Below are positions 16,998 to 24,471 of a stretch of 64,000 bases of DNA, piece by piece (position 1 is the first letter of the stretch; each line of letters starts with the position of its first letter). Source of the DNA: JACVRW01 sp963764665 (GTDB taxonomy: Bacteria > Actinomycetota > Thermoleophilia > Solirubrobacterales > Thermoleophilaceae); assembly GCA_963764665.1 (NCBI GenBank), contig CAVXTL010000022.1:118237-182236 (forward strand), given 5' to 3'. Under the pieces are notes generated by a model. That model was not told the DNA's origin and did not search any database. It worked only from the letters and a program-made list of their open reading frames with translations. The translations under genes were made by a program, and so were the position numbers.

Positions 16998-18344
16998 CTA
17001 CGGCGTGGCCACGCCGGGCTTCAGCACGGGGCACACGAAGCCGAACTCCGGGTGCGGCTGGAACGATGCGGCGTCGGCGGCCGGGCCGCCCAGCCATTCG
17101 TTGCGAACGGGCGCCTTGACCTTCTTGCCGGTGAGACCGCCGCCGGCGATCCTGAGCACGTCGATGCCCCGATAGGCGTCGGCGGTGTACACGACCTCGC
17201 CCCTCGGGTCGGTCGGCGACCAGTACGCCGCCCAGGTCGATCCGTTGGCCGGGATGTAGTACCCGACCTGGCTGATCGCGCCCGGCGAGCGGTAGTCGAG
17301 GAAGCGGACCCCCTGCTCGTACCAGCCCACGGCCGCGACGCCGCTCTTCGCGTCGAACCAGTGCGACGAGCAGTTGACCGTGACCGGCGCCTTGGAGTCC
17401 ACGGCCCCGCTGGTGAACATCCCGTTCAGCTCCGTCTCCCAGCTGTCGAGCGGCGTGATCGCGCCCCGGTTCAGCCGCGAGAGGTCCCAGGTCTCGAACT
17501 TCCCCTGGCCGCGGCAGCCACCGGGCGGGACCTCGTCTGTGTCGATGTAGTCCTCCTCGGTGATGAGCAGCGTCGTTCCCCGGCGCTGCGAGTTGTGGAG
17601 GATGAAGTCGTTGTAGGGCGAGGGATTGCGACCTGCCGTGCCGGTGGTCCCGACCAGCTTGGGGGCCAGCGGATTGGCCGTCAGCTGGTAGCCGGCCGCG
17701 CCGCCGCCGCCGACGGACCACACCGCGCCGGTGCTGTCGAGCTCGGTGTCGTGCGTGACGTTGAACGCCTCGCTCGCGGAGGCGGCCGACTCGAACTTCC
17801 CGACCGACCTCGGCGCGCTGGGGACCCTGAGATCGACGACCTCGACGAGATCTCCGCCGTCGATCCACGCCTGCGAGCAGTCGGACTTGACGAAGTTCGC
17901 GATGTGGCCCGAGCCGCGGCCGCTCCCGGTCAGGCCGAGCGGCAGGACCGCGCTCAACACGGGCACGGTCGGGTTGGCGATGCTGACGACGTACATGATC
18001 GAGCCGATGTCGGCCACCGCGCGATCGTTCACCACGATCAGCGTGTTGCCGCACAGGTCCACGTCCTCGTTCTCGAAGTGGGGCAGCGGGAGCGCGCCCA
18101 CGAGCCGCGGTGAATCCGCCTTTGCGATGTCGAGCACGGTGATGCCGCCCCAGCCGCTCACGTAGGCGTAGTGATCCTTGAAGGTCATCCCGGCGGCCGT
18201 GCCCGGGATGTGCCCCAGGAGGCGCACGTTCGTGGAGGCGGACAGAGGCGGCTCGGCTGGGAGCACCTGCCCCGCGGCCGGCGCCGCACTCCACGCACAG
18301 AGGACTCCGGCCAGCAGAAGCACCGAGATGAGCCTCCGGTCCAT
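16998..18344 (-). CDS. Secreted LVIVD-repeat protein (beta-propeller)
   Basis: A 448-residue exported protein. From ATG 18344 a signal peptide is plain (MDRRLISVLLLAGVLCAWSA, cleavage near PAAGQ). The mature part has repeats of the LVIVD type, such as AYVSGWGGITVLDIAKADSPRLVGAL and LVEVVDLRVPSAPRSVGKF, and ends with GIDVLRIAG. These repeats build a propeller. Cysteines occur in pairs compatible with disulfides. Such proteins are usually attached to or shed from the cell surface and their ligands are unknown. The in-frame extension upstream of this ATG shows no conserved sequence, so I chose the signal-peptide start. Confidence 0.85.
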   Translation of the reverse strand: MDRRLISVLLLAGVLCAWSAAPAAGQVLPAEPPLSASTNVRLLGHIPGTAAGMTFKDHYAYVSGWGGITVLDIAKADSPRLVGALPLPHFENEDVDLCGNTLIVVNDRAVADIGSIMYVVSIANPTVPVLSAVLPLGLTGSGRGSGHIANFVKSDCSQAWIDGGDLVEVVDLRVPSAPRSVGKFESAASASEAFNVTHDTELDSTGAVWSVGGGGAAGYQLTANPLAPKLVGTTGTAGRNPSPYNDFILHNSQRRGTTLLITEEDYIDTDEVPPGGCRGQGKFETWDLSRLNRGAITPLDSWETELNGMFTSGAVDSKAPVTVNCSSHWFDAKSGVAAVGWYEQGVRFLDYRSPGAISQVGYYIPANGSTWAAYWSPTDPRGEVVYTADAYRGIDVLRIAGGGLTGKKVKAPVRNEWLGGPAADAASFQPHPEFGFVCPVLKPGVATP

Positions 18345-18373
18345 AAACGCATGCGTACCCCCTGCACGCGTTC

Positions 18374-18811
18374 TCAAATCATGCGCAGGGTGCGCTCGAG
18401 GTTGTCGAAGGCGCTGCTCCATCCGCTCTCGTGGGAGCGCACGGCCTCCTCGTCCCAGAGGTCGCTGTGCGTGAAGCGGACCGTGGTCACGCCGTCGCTC
18501 TCCTCGAAGTCGAGCTCGATCAGCTGCCGCGTGTCGTTGCCGTCCCAGATCCACGTGAACGCCAGGCGGTTCGGCGGCTCGATCTCCGTGTAGCGGCCAC
18601 CGCCGCCGTACTCGATGTCGTCGTGGGGATTGCGCATGACCACGCGCACGGTGCCGCCTACGCGGAGGTCCACCTCGGCCTCGGTGGTCTCCCAGTCGTG
18701 CTCGGCGTGCCACCAGCGCCTGATGACCTCCTCGCTGGTCCAGGCGTCGAACACCGCCTGGGCGGGCGCCTCGAAGGTGCGCTCCATGCGCAGGGTCGTG
18801 GCCTCGCTCAC
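18374..18811 (-). CDS. SRPBCC / AHSA1-family protein
   Basis: A 145-residue START-like (SRPBCC) protein of the activator-of-Hsp90 homologue group, with LRMERTFEAPAQAVFDAWTS near the start, RWWHAEHDWETTEAEVDLRVGGTVRVVM in the middle, and a closing HESGWSSAFDNLERTL. In ArsR-linked operons these proteins form ligand-binding cavities of unknown specificity. The GTG start at 18811 overlaps the stop of a 39-codon gene (GTGA) and has GGGAGAA upstream. A longer in-frame reading beginning at 18949 shows no conservation and is rejected. It is the last gene of the ArsR-DUF899 cluster. Confidence 0.87.
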   Translation of the reverse strand: MSEATTLRMERTFEAPAQAVFDAWTSEEVIRRWWHAEHDWETTEAEVDLRVGGTVRVVMRNPHDDIEYGGGGRYTEIEPPNRLAFTWIWDGNDTRQLIELDFEESDGVTTVRFTHSDLWDEEAVRSHESGWSSAFDNLERTLRMI

Positions 18812-18927
18812 TGTCCGTTCTCCCGTACGCGTCGCAGGCGCACCGCTATCCAGGCGCGGGCCATGACCAGTGCGGCTGCCGACGGCACGAGTTCCTCCAC
18901 GGGCAGGACACCCAGATGTGCGATCAC
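18808..18927 (-). CDS. 39-residue small membrane protein in the ArsR-DUF899 operon
   Basis: A short open frame fills the space between the DUF899 and AHSA1 genes exactly. It starts at GTG 18927 inside the DUF899 stop (GTGA overlap) and stops at 18808 inside the AHSA1 start (GTGA overlap). The product begins MIAHLGVLPVEELVPSAAAL and ends with an Arg-rich tail (VRLRRVRENGQ). That gives a short amphipathic lead, a hydrophobic stretch of about 18 residues and a positive C-terminus, the form of a single-pass small membrane protein. The double 4-nt overlap is the main evidence that it is translated. Function unknown. Confidence 0.68.
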   Translation of the reverse strand: MIAHLGVLPVEELVPSAAALVMARAWIAVRLRRVRENGQ

Positions 18928-19598
18928 GAGGCACCTTCGTACTCGTCATGCAGGTTCCACCACTGGTACGGCGCGGTCTGGGGGTAGCCCTCCGGGGAGT
19001 CCTCCCACAGCTCCTGGCGCCCGAGCGCGGTGATGTCGAGATAGGCCCAGGTGCTCCCCATCGCCTCGTCGCCGCGGCTGTCCACGAAGTAGGTGCGGAA
19101 CACCCGGTCGTCGTCGTCGCGGATGAAGGCGTTGGTGCCGTGCCACTCGCCCACGCCGAAGTCGGCGTCGAAGTCGTCCGTGAGCGTGTACCAGGGGATG
19201 TCCCAGCCCATCCGCGTCTTCCAGGCGTCGATGTTCTCCTGGGGCGCGCGCGAGACGAAGGCCAGGGTGGTGTCGCGCGCGTTCAGATGGGCCAGGTGGG
19301 CGACCTGGTCGGCGAGGAACGAGCAGCCGCTGCAGCCGTGCTCGGGCCAGCCCTCCACTCCGGGCTCGTAGAAGAAGCGGTACACGACCAGCTGCCTGCG
19401 CCCGTCGAACAAGTCGAGCAGGCCGGCGGGACCGTCGGGGCCCTCGAAGCGGTACTCCTTTTCCACCGCCATCCTCGGCATCCGGCGGCGCTCGGCGGCC
19501 AGCGCATCGCGTGCGCGGGTCAGCTCCTTCTCCTTCACAAGCAGGTCCGCGTGGGCGGCCTCCCATTCCTGCGGTGACACGATCGGCGGGGTGTTCAT
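18924..19598 (-). CDS. DUF899-family thioredoxin-like protein
   Basis: A 224-residue protein of the DUF899 family, a thioredoxin-fold relative. Landmarks are IVSPQEWEAAHADLLVKEKELTRARD at the start, YRFEGPDGPAGLLDLFDGRRQLVVYRFFY, the cysteine motif HGCSGCSFLADQV (in the place of a redox CxxC) and AFIRDDDDRVFRTYFVDSRG. The CxxC suggests a dithiol chemistry, unproven for the family. ATG 19598 overlaps the ArsR stop by 4 nt, and its own stop overlaps the small membrane protein start, so four genes form one coupled chain. Confidence 0.9.
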   Translation of the reverse strand: MNTPPIVSPQEWEAAHADLLVKEKELTRARDALAAERRRMPRMAVEKEYRFEGPDGPAGLLDLFDGRRQLVVYRFFYEPGVEGWPEHGCSGCSFLADQVAHLAHLNARDTTLAFVSRAPQENIDAWKTRMGWDIPWYTLTDDFDADFGVGEWHGTNAFIRDDDDRVFRTYFVDSRGDEAMGSTWAYLDITALGRQELWEDSPEGYPQTAPYQWWNLHDEYEGAS

Positions 19599-19909
19599 CG
19601 GGACCGTTCCTCCTTGAGGTATTCGTCGACGACGTCGAACAGGCGCCCCCACAGGGCGCGCTGGCGATCCATCCAGTCGGCCGCCTCGCTGAGCACGTCG
19701 GGCTCGAGCGACAGCCGGTGGGTCCGGCCCTCCACCACGCGCGTGACCACGCCCGTCTCCTCCAGGACCTTCAGGTGCTTGGAGATCGCGGGCTTGGACA
19801 CGCCGAAGCCGCCGGTGGCCTGACCGACCGTGGCCGGGCCCGCCGCCAGGCGCTCGACTATGCCGCGGCGGATCGGGTGTGACAGGGCCTTGAATGGATC
19901 GTTAACCAC
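19595..19909 (-). CDS. ArsR-family winged-helix repressor
   Basis: A 104-residue ArsR/SmtB-type regulator: DPFKALSHPIRRGIVERLAAGPATVGQ (helix 1-2), the recognition helix VSKPAISKHLKVLEETGVV and the wing RVVEGRTHRLSLEPDVL. The usual metal-site cysteines are absent, as in the subgroup found next to SRPBCC and DUF899 genes, so the inducer is not a metal by this reading. It starts at GTG 19909, inside a perfect inverted repeat (19900-19919), so bound repressor would cover its own start codon. It heads the coupled operon ArsR-DUF899-small protein-AHSA1. Confidence 0.9.
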   Translation of the reverse strand: MVNDPFKALSHPIRRGIVERLAAGPATVGQATGGFGVSKPAISKHLKVLEETGVVTRVVEGRTHRLSLEPDVLSEAADWMDRQRALWGRLFDVVDEYLKEERSR

Positions 19910-19919
19910 AGGGTTAACG
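19900..19919. promoter_or_regulatory. Probable ArsR operator (perfect 8-bp inverted repeat)
   Basis: CGTTAACC, a 4-nt spacer ACAG, then GGTTAACG. Both arms match perfectly and are AT-richer than anything nearby. The repeat overlaps the GTG start codon of the ArsR gene (19907-19909), which fits autoregulation by blocking a promoter that must lie in the 3' end of the upstream gene. Confidence 0.7.
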
Positions 19920-19922
19920 ATA

Positions 19923-20459
19923 TCAGCCCAACCAGCGACTGCTCTTGAAGCGCAGGGCTCGCTCCAGGGCGGCGGTCAGCGCGGCGACGCCCAGGACGAA
20001 GTTGGCCGCCCCCGGCAGCAGGAACGGGGGGTCGCCGCCCGCCAGCGCGATCAGCTGGGGCACCTCGAACGCCAGGGCGACCACCAGCACCGTCCACGAG
20101 ATCACGCCGATCAGACGGCTGAGCTCGGGGCGCTCGCGCTCCAGCCGGACTCGCCAGGCCTCGGCCGTCCCGTCGACGGGCGCCAGCATGATCGTCTCGC
20201 CGTTCACGACGAGATCGATCTGCTTCATGCCGAGCAGGTTCATCGACGCCTCGATCGCGGCGCCCGGGCCGAGCTGGAAGGTGGCCGGCGACTTCTGCAC
20301 CTCCACCTCCACCCCGTCGCGGTACAGATGCAGCTTCTCGCCGAAGTCGAAGTAGTCCAGGTCGACGGTCCAGACGTGCCCGTCATGGTCCGTCTCGAAC
20401 CTGCCGCGGGCCACGATGTCCCAGCCGCCGAGCGGTCTGAGGGAACGCGATGCGGTCAT
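19923..20459 (-). CDS. Hypothetical membrane protein with two C-terminal helices
   Basis: A 178-residue protein I do not recognise. Residues 1-105 are soluble and strand-rich (GGWDIVARGRFETDHDGHVW, FDFGEKLHLYRDGVEVEVQKS, IDLVVNGETIMLAPVDGTAEAWRVRLE). Two hydrophobic segments follow at about 116-139 and 144-165, and the C-terminus is basic. The layout resembles a small sensing domain tethered to the membrane by a hairpin. It lies on the same strand as, and just upstream of, the ArsR operon, and its last codons probably carry the ArsR promoter. It follows the SRPBCC gene at 20470 by 10 bp and may be co-transcribed with it. Confidence 0.68.
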   Translation of the reverse strand: MTASRSLRPLGGWDIVARGRFETDHDGHVWTVDLDYFDFGEKLHLYRDGVEVEVQKSPATFQLGPGAAIEASMNLLGMKQIDLVVNGETIMLAPVDGTAEAWRVRLERERPELSRLIGVISWTVLVVALAFEVPQLIALAGGDPPFLLPGAANFVLGVAALTAALERALRFKSSRWLG

Positions 20460-20469
20460 GCCCTCGAGC

Positions 20470-20925
20470 CTAAGAAGGGGAGTCGCGCTGCTGCGCGCGC
20501 GCCACGGCGTTCGGAAGGCCGTCGAGCAGCTCCCGGAGCCAGTGGGGAAACAGGACAGGGCTGATGACCTTGGTCACACGGCCCTGCAGGCCGGTGGGAA
20601 CCACGCCGCTCTCGAGCTGGACGAACGTGTCGTCCCGTGCCGGGGTGAGGGCAAAGCGCGTGTACGTGCCGGTCGCTATACAGCGGAAGTTGACCTCTCG
20701 CAGGTGCTCGATCGGCTCCACGGTCCAAACGCTGTCGACCACGTCGAGGAATCCGAAGCGGCGCGCGGTGCGCGTGTACTCGCCGTGGTCACCGACCTCA
20801 ACGCCCTTGAGCTCGGGCCACCAGCCAGGGTGCGTCTGGGGGTCGCTCACGACCGACCAGACATCCTCGATGGACGCCTCGATCAGCGCGTGGCGACGGT
20901 ACAGGTCGCCCACAGGGTCGATCAT
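20470..20925 (-). CDS. SRPBCC-family (polyketide cyclase-like) protein
   Basis: A 151-residue START-fold protein, with YRRHALIEASIEDVWSVVSDPQTHPGWWPELKGVEV at the start and the cavity strands VWTVEPIEHLREVNFRCIATG and VQLESGVVPTGLQGRVTKVI. The closing helix is FPHWLRELLDGLPNAVARAQ. Such proteins bind hydrophobic ligands or cyclise polyketides. Nothing nearby indicates a polyketide pathway, so no substrate is suggested. It is divergent from the methyltransferase gene at 20983, with 57 bp between starts. Confidence 0.85.
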   Translation of the reverse strand: MIDPVGDLYRRHALIEASIEDVWSVVSDPQTHPGWWPELKGVEVGDHGEYTRTARRFGFLDVVDSVWTVEPIEHLREVNFRCIATGTYTRFALTPARDDTFVQLESGVVPTGLQGRVTKVISPVLFPHWLRELLDGLPNAVARAQQRDSPS

Positions 20926-20982
20926 AGGCCCACCTGTTCCCGCCCGCTTGACCGCACCGGCTCAGAGCGGGAGGCTTCGCCC

Positions 20983-21774
20983 ATGGGCGACGCGCCTGGA
21001 GCGGCGATGTTCCAAACGCCTGCGGAGGCCTACGACCGCCATGTCGGCCGCTACAGCCGCAAGCTCGCCCGGGCGTTCATCGCCACGGCCGGCGTTCGCA
21101 ACTGTCAGCGAACACTCGACGTGGGCTGCGGACCGGGCGGCCTGACCACCGAGCTCGCCGGCCTGCTGGGGCGCGACCGCGTGGCCGCGGTGGAGCCGTC
21201 CGTGCCCTTCGCGGAGGCATGCCGCGCTCGCCTGCCGGGCGTGCAGGTCGAGGTCGCGGCCGCCGAGGACCTGCCCTTCGACGACGGCACGTTCCACCAC
21301 GCCCTGGCGCAGCTCTCCCTCAACTTCATGACCGACCCGCCGGCGGGCGTGCGGGAGATGCAGCGGGTCACGCACCCCGGCGGCACGGTGGCCGCCGCGG
21401 TGTGGGACTACGTCGGGGAGATGACCCTGCTGCGGAACTTCTGGGACGCGGCGGTGGCGCTCGATCCGTCTGCGGAAGACGAGGGAAGTTCCATGCGGTT
21501 CTGCACGCCCGAGGAGCTGGGTGAGCTCTGGTCGGCGGTCGGCCTGGCCGACGTCAGCGTCGCTCCGGTGGTCGTGGCCGCGGGGTACGACGACTTCGAG
21601 GACCTCTGGGCGCCGCTGGAGGTCGGCGTCGGGCCCGCGGGCGCCCACACGGTCGCGCTCGCGCCCGAACAGCGGGCGGAGCTGAAGGACGAGCTGCGGC
21701 GCCGGCTCGGCGTGGGGAACGACCCGTTCCGGCTGAGCGCGCGGGCGTGGATCGCCACCGGCCGGGTGGTGTGA
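20983..21774 (+). CDS. Class I SAM-dependent methyltransferase
   Basis: A 263-residue methyltransferase. Motif I is TLDVGCGPGGLTTELAGLL, motif II follows with AAVEPSVPFAEACRARLPG, then AAAEDLPFDDGTFHHALAQLSLNFM and the post-motif RVTHPGGTVAAAVWDY, as in the UbiE/COQ5-like group. The acceptor is unknown. ATG 20983 follows GGGAGG. The next gene starts inside the stop (GTGA overlap), so a methyltransferase-hydrolase pair is made. Confidence 0.9.
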   Translation: MGDAPGAAMFQTPAEAYDRHVGRYSRKLARAFIATAGVRNCQRTLDVGCGPGGLTTELAGLLGRDRVAAVEPSVPFAEACRARLPGVQVEVAAAEDLPFDDGTFHHALAQLSLNFMTDPPAGVREMQRVTHPGGTVAAAVWDYVGEMTLLRNFWDAAVALDPSAEDEGSSMRFCTPEELGELWSAVGLADVSVAPVVVAAGYDDFEDLWAPLEVGVGPAGAHTVALAPEQRAELKDELRRRLGVGNDPFRLSARAWIATGRVV

Positions 21775-22466
21775 GCGTGGCCGGCTTCTGCCTCATCCAC
21801 GGGGCGTGGCACGACAGCTCGGTCTGGGAGGCCCTGGTGTCGAGGCTCCGGGAGCGCGGCCACGAGGCGGTGGCGCCCGACCTGCCGCTGCACGATCCGG
21901 AGGCGGGATTCGAGGAGCGCGCCCGCCCGGCCGTCGACGCGCTCGGCGGCGTGGGCGACCCCGCCGTCGTAGTCGGCCACTCGATGGCGTCGGCGTACGC
22001 GGCGCTGGCCGCGGTCACGCGCCCCGGCTGCCTGCTGGTGCACCTCTGCCCCCGGCTGGGCGGGTTCGCCGAGCCGCCCGGCGCCCCGAGCAGGTTCCGC
22101 TCGGAGTTCCCGTTCCCGGCGAACCGCCCGGACGGCAGCAGCGCCTGGGACGCCGACACCGCCATCACCGCGATGTACGGGCGTCTGCCCCCGGAGACCG
22201 CCCGGGCGCTCGCATGGAAGCTGCGCCCCATGGCCCAGCCGCCCGACGAGTACCCGCTGGCCGGCCCTCCCGACGTTCCGACGGTGCTGATCTACGCGGC
22301 CGACGACGAGGCCTTCGAGCCGGCCTGGGAGCGCTTCATGGCACGCGAGCTGCTGGGCATCGAGCCGATCGAGATCCCCGGCGGCCACTTCCCGATGGCG
22401 GAGGATCCCGAGGCGCTGGCCGAGTTGCTCGACGAGGTGGCCGCCGAGGCGGGACCCGGTCCCTAG
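21771..22466 (+). CDS. Alpha/beta hydrolase
   Basis: A 231-residue hydrolase of the EstC/HNL-like group: FCLIHGAWHDSSVWEALVSRLRERGHEAVAPDLP at the start (oxyanion loop HGAWH), nucleophile elbow VVGHSMASAYA (Ser), acid in YAADDEAFEP and base in PGGHFPMAEDP. The catalytic triad is therefore complete. The start GTG 21771 overlaps the methyltransferase stop. GTG 21777 is an equally possible start two codons later. The 3' end overlaps the convergent DUF2237 reading frame. Confidence 0.87.
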   Translation: MSVAGFCLIHGAWHDSSVWEALVSRLRERGHEAVAPDLPLHDPEAGFEERARPAVDALGGVGDPAVVVGHSMASAYAALAAVTRPGCLLVHLCPRLGGFAEPPGAPSRFRSEFPFPANRPDGSSAWDADTAITAMYGRLPPETARALAWKLRPMAQPPDEYPLAGPPDVPTVLIYAADDEAFEPAWERFMARELLGIEPIEIPGGHFPMAEDPEALAELLDEVAAEAGPGP

Positions 22467-22854
22467 CCCCCGAAGGGCCCGCGTCCTCGGGCACGTCGAC
22501 CGCGTGCTCCTCGAGCACGTCGAGCGGCACGATCTCGAGGGCGCGTTCGTGGGTGGACGCCAGCACCACGTAGGCCGCCGCGCCGTCCTCGTGGGCGCGC
22601 AGCCAGTTGGCCGCCGTCACGCACCAGCGGTCGCCGGGCACGAGGCCGGGGAAGTTGTAGTGGGGCATCGGGGTGCTGAGGTCGTTGCCGATCGAGCGCT
22701 GGTGGTCCAGGAACTCGGCGGTGACCACCGCGCAGATGGTGTGGCTGCCGCGGTCCTCGAGGCCGGTTCGGCAGCACCCGTCCCGGTAGAAGCCGGTCAC
22801 GGGGTCCATGCCGCAGGGCTGAAGCTCTTCGCCCAAGACGCTGCGATCGTCCAC
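22336..22854 (-). CDS. DUF2237-family protein with an apparently lost stop codon
   Basis: From GTG 22854 the frame encodes the Cys-rich DUF2237 core: SVLGEELQPCGMDPVTGFYRDGCC, then HTICAVVTAEFL, GNDLSTPMPHYNFPGLVPGDRWCV and ALEIVPLDVLEEHAVD. Family members stop soon after this point. Here the frame continues about 45 residues as low-complexity Arg/Pro sequence antisense to the hydrolase gene, to a stop at 22336. One more C in the run at about 22473-22475 would give the natural end AGPFGG and a stop at 22463-22465. The function of the family is unknown. The gene is divergent from polX with only 18 bp between start codons. Confidence 0.72.
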   Translation of the reverse strand: MDDRSVLGEELQPCGMDPVTGFYRDGCCRTGLEDRGSHTICAVVTAEFLDHQRSIGNDLSTPMPHYNFPGLVPGDRWCVTAANWLRAHEDGAAAYVVLASTHERALEIVPLDVLEEHAVDVPEDAGPSGARDRVPPRRPPRRATRPAPRDPPPSGSGRRGSRSARCPAARVP

Positions 22855-22872
22855 CCCATCAGTATCGCTCCG

Positions 22873-24471
22873 ATGACCAACTCCGAGATCGCCGACCGCC
22901 TGGAGGCCTTCGCGTCGCTGCTCGAGCTCGGGGACGCCAACCCGTATACGGCTCGCGCCTATCGCCGCGCCGCGGAGACGATCCGCGGCTCGGCCGCTTC
23001 CGTGGACGAGCTGGTGCGCTCCGGGCGCGTGCGCTCGCTGCGAGGGATCGGGCGCTCGATCGAGACGAAGCTGCGCGAGCTGGTGGAGACGGGCCAGATC
23101 GCCGAGCTCGCGGAGCTGGAGCGCGAGCTGTCGCCCGACATGGTGGGCCTGGGCCGCTACCTCGGGCTCGGGGCGAAGCGCTCGGTCGAGATCGCGCGGG
23201 CGCTCGACGTCCGCACCGCCGAGGAGCTGCGCGCGGCCGCGGCAGCCGGCCGGCTGCGGAGCGTGCCGGGAATCGGGCCGAAGCGGGAGGCGCAGCTGCT
23301 CGAAGCGCTCTCCCGCGAGGGCGAGCCGCCGCCTCGGCGCGGACTGACCATCAAGCTCGCGTGGGAGCTGGTCGGAGGCGTGGCGGCCGCGCTCGGGGGC
23401 GAGGTGGCCGGCGACGTTCGGCGCTGGCGCGATTCGAGCGAGGCGCTGACGGTGGTCTGCTCCGCCTCCGATCCGCAGCCGGTGCTGGACCGGTTCGCCG
23501 CGCTGCCCCAGATCGTCGCGGTGGTGGAGCAGGGCGAGCAGCGCGCCCTCGGGGTGACGGTGGAGGGCATAGCGCTCGAGGTCGTCGTTGCCGAGCCGGA
23601 GCGCTTCGGGACCGCACTGGTGCGCGCGACGGGGGCGCCCGCGTATGTGGAGGCGCTGGAGCCGCTGCCGGACGCGCCCGACGAGGAGGCGGTCTACCGC
23701 GCTCTGGAGATTCCATGGCTGCCGCCGGAGCTGCGCGAGGAGCCGTTCCGCGGCGAGCCGCCGGCGCTGGTCGAGCCGGCCGACATCCGCGGCGACCTGC
23801 ACATGCACACCACGTGGTCCGACGGGCGGGCGAGCGTCCTCGAGATGGGCCAGGCCGCGGTGGCGCGTGGCTACGAGTACATCGCGATCTGCGACCACAC
23901 TCCCGCGGTCGGCGCCGTGCCCGGGCTGACCCCCGACGACGTTCGCCGCCAGGGCGAGGAGATCGCGGCCGCGAACGAGGTGCTGGCCCCCTTCCGCGTC
24001 CTGCGCGGAACGGAGTGCGACATCCTGCCCGACGGCCGGCTCGACCTACCCGACGACGTGCTCGCGGAGCTCGACTGGGTCCAGGCGAGCGTGCACGGCG
24101 GGCAGCGAATGCCCCGGCCCGAGATGACGAAGCGCGTGGAGGAGGCGCTGCGCAACCCGTACGTTCGCTGCCTCAGCCACCCGAAGGGCCGCATCATCAA
24201 CCGGCGGCCGGAGAACGCGCTGGACCTGGAGCGCGTCTACGAGATCGCGCTGGAGGAACGGGTGGCGCTGGAGGTCAACGGGCTGCCCGATCGCCTCGAC
24301 CTTCGGGGCGAGCACGTCCGCGACGCGCTGAAGGCCGGCGTGGAGATCGTGTGCTCGACGGATACGCACTCGGTGCGGGGGCTCGAGAACATGCTGCTGT
24401 CCGTGATGACGGCGCGGCGGGGCTGGGCCACGGCGGCCCAGGTCGTCAACACGCGACCGCTCCCGCTCTAG
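22873..24471 (+). CDS. PolX-type protein: HhH and PHP domains intact, polymerase active site lost
   Basis: A 532-residue member of the bacterial DNA polymerase X family. The N-terminal helical 8-kDa-like region and two helix-hairpin-helices are present (VRSLRGIGRSIETKL about 53-67, RLRSVPGIGPKREAQLL about 127-143). The palm differs: where PolX enzymes have the metal pair GDLD, this protein has EALT (190-193), and the third Asp (VDLR in Thermus PolX) is replaced by Leu 235. The following dNTP-binding segment is about 20 residues short. The C-terminal PHP phosphoesterase is complete, with H310, H312, D317, H342, E381, H408, H436, D497 and H499. I infer a PHP nuclease without polymerase activity. 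ATG 22873 is the first start, divergent from DUF2237. Confidence 0.9.
   Translation: MTNSEIADRLEAFASLLELGDANPYTARAYRRAAETIRGSAASVDELVRSGRVRSLRGIGRSIETKLRELVETGQIAELAELERELSPDMVGLGRYLGLGAKRSVEIARALDVRTAEELRAAAAAGRLRSVPGIGPKREAQLLEALSREGEPPPRRGLTIKLAWELVGGVAAALGGEVAGDVRRWRDSSEALTVVCSASDPQPVLDRFAALPQIVAVVEQGEQRALGVTVEGIALEVVVAEPERFGTALVRATGAPAYVEALEPLPDAPDEEAVYRALEIPWLPPELREEPFRGEPPALVEPADIRGDLHMHTTWSDGRASVLEMGQAAVARGYEYIAICDHTPAVGAVPGLTPDDVRRQGEEIAAANEVLAPFRVLRGTECDILPDGRLDLPDDVLAELDWVQASVHGGQRMPRPEMTKRVEEALRNPYVRCLSHPKGRIINRRPENALDLERVYEIALEERVALEVNGLPDRLDLRGEHVRDALKAGVEIVCSTDTHSVRGLENMLLSVMTARRGWATAAQVVNTRPLPL

Noticed and set aside
20416..20982. In-frame extension of the methyltransferase to 452 residues
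   Set aside because: The extension opposes the SRPBCC gene and lacks conservation; ATG 20983 has a proper ribosome site.
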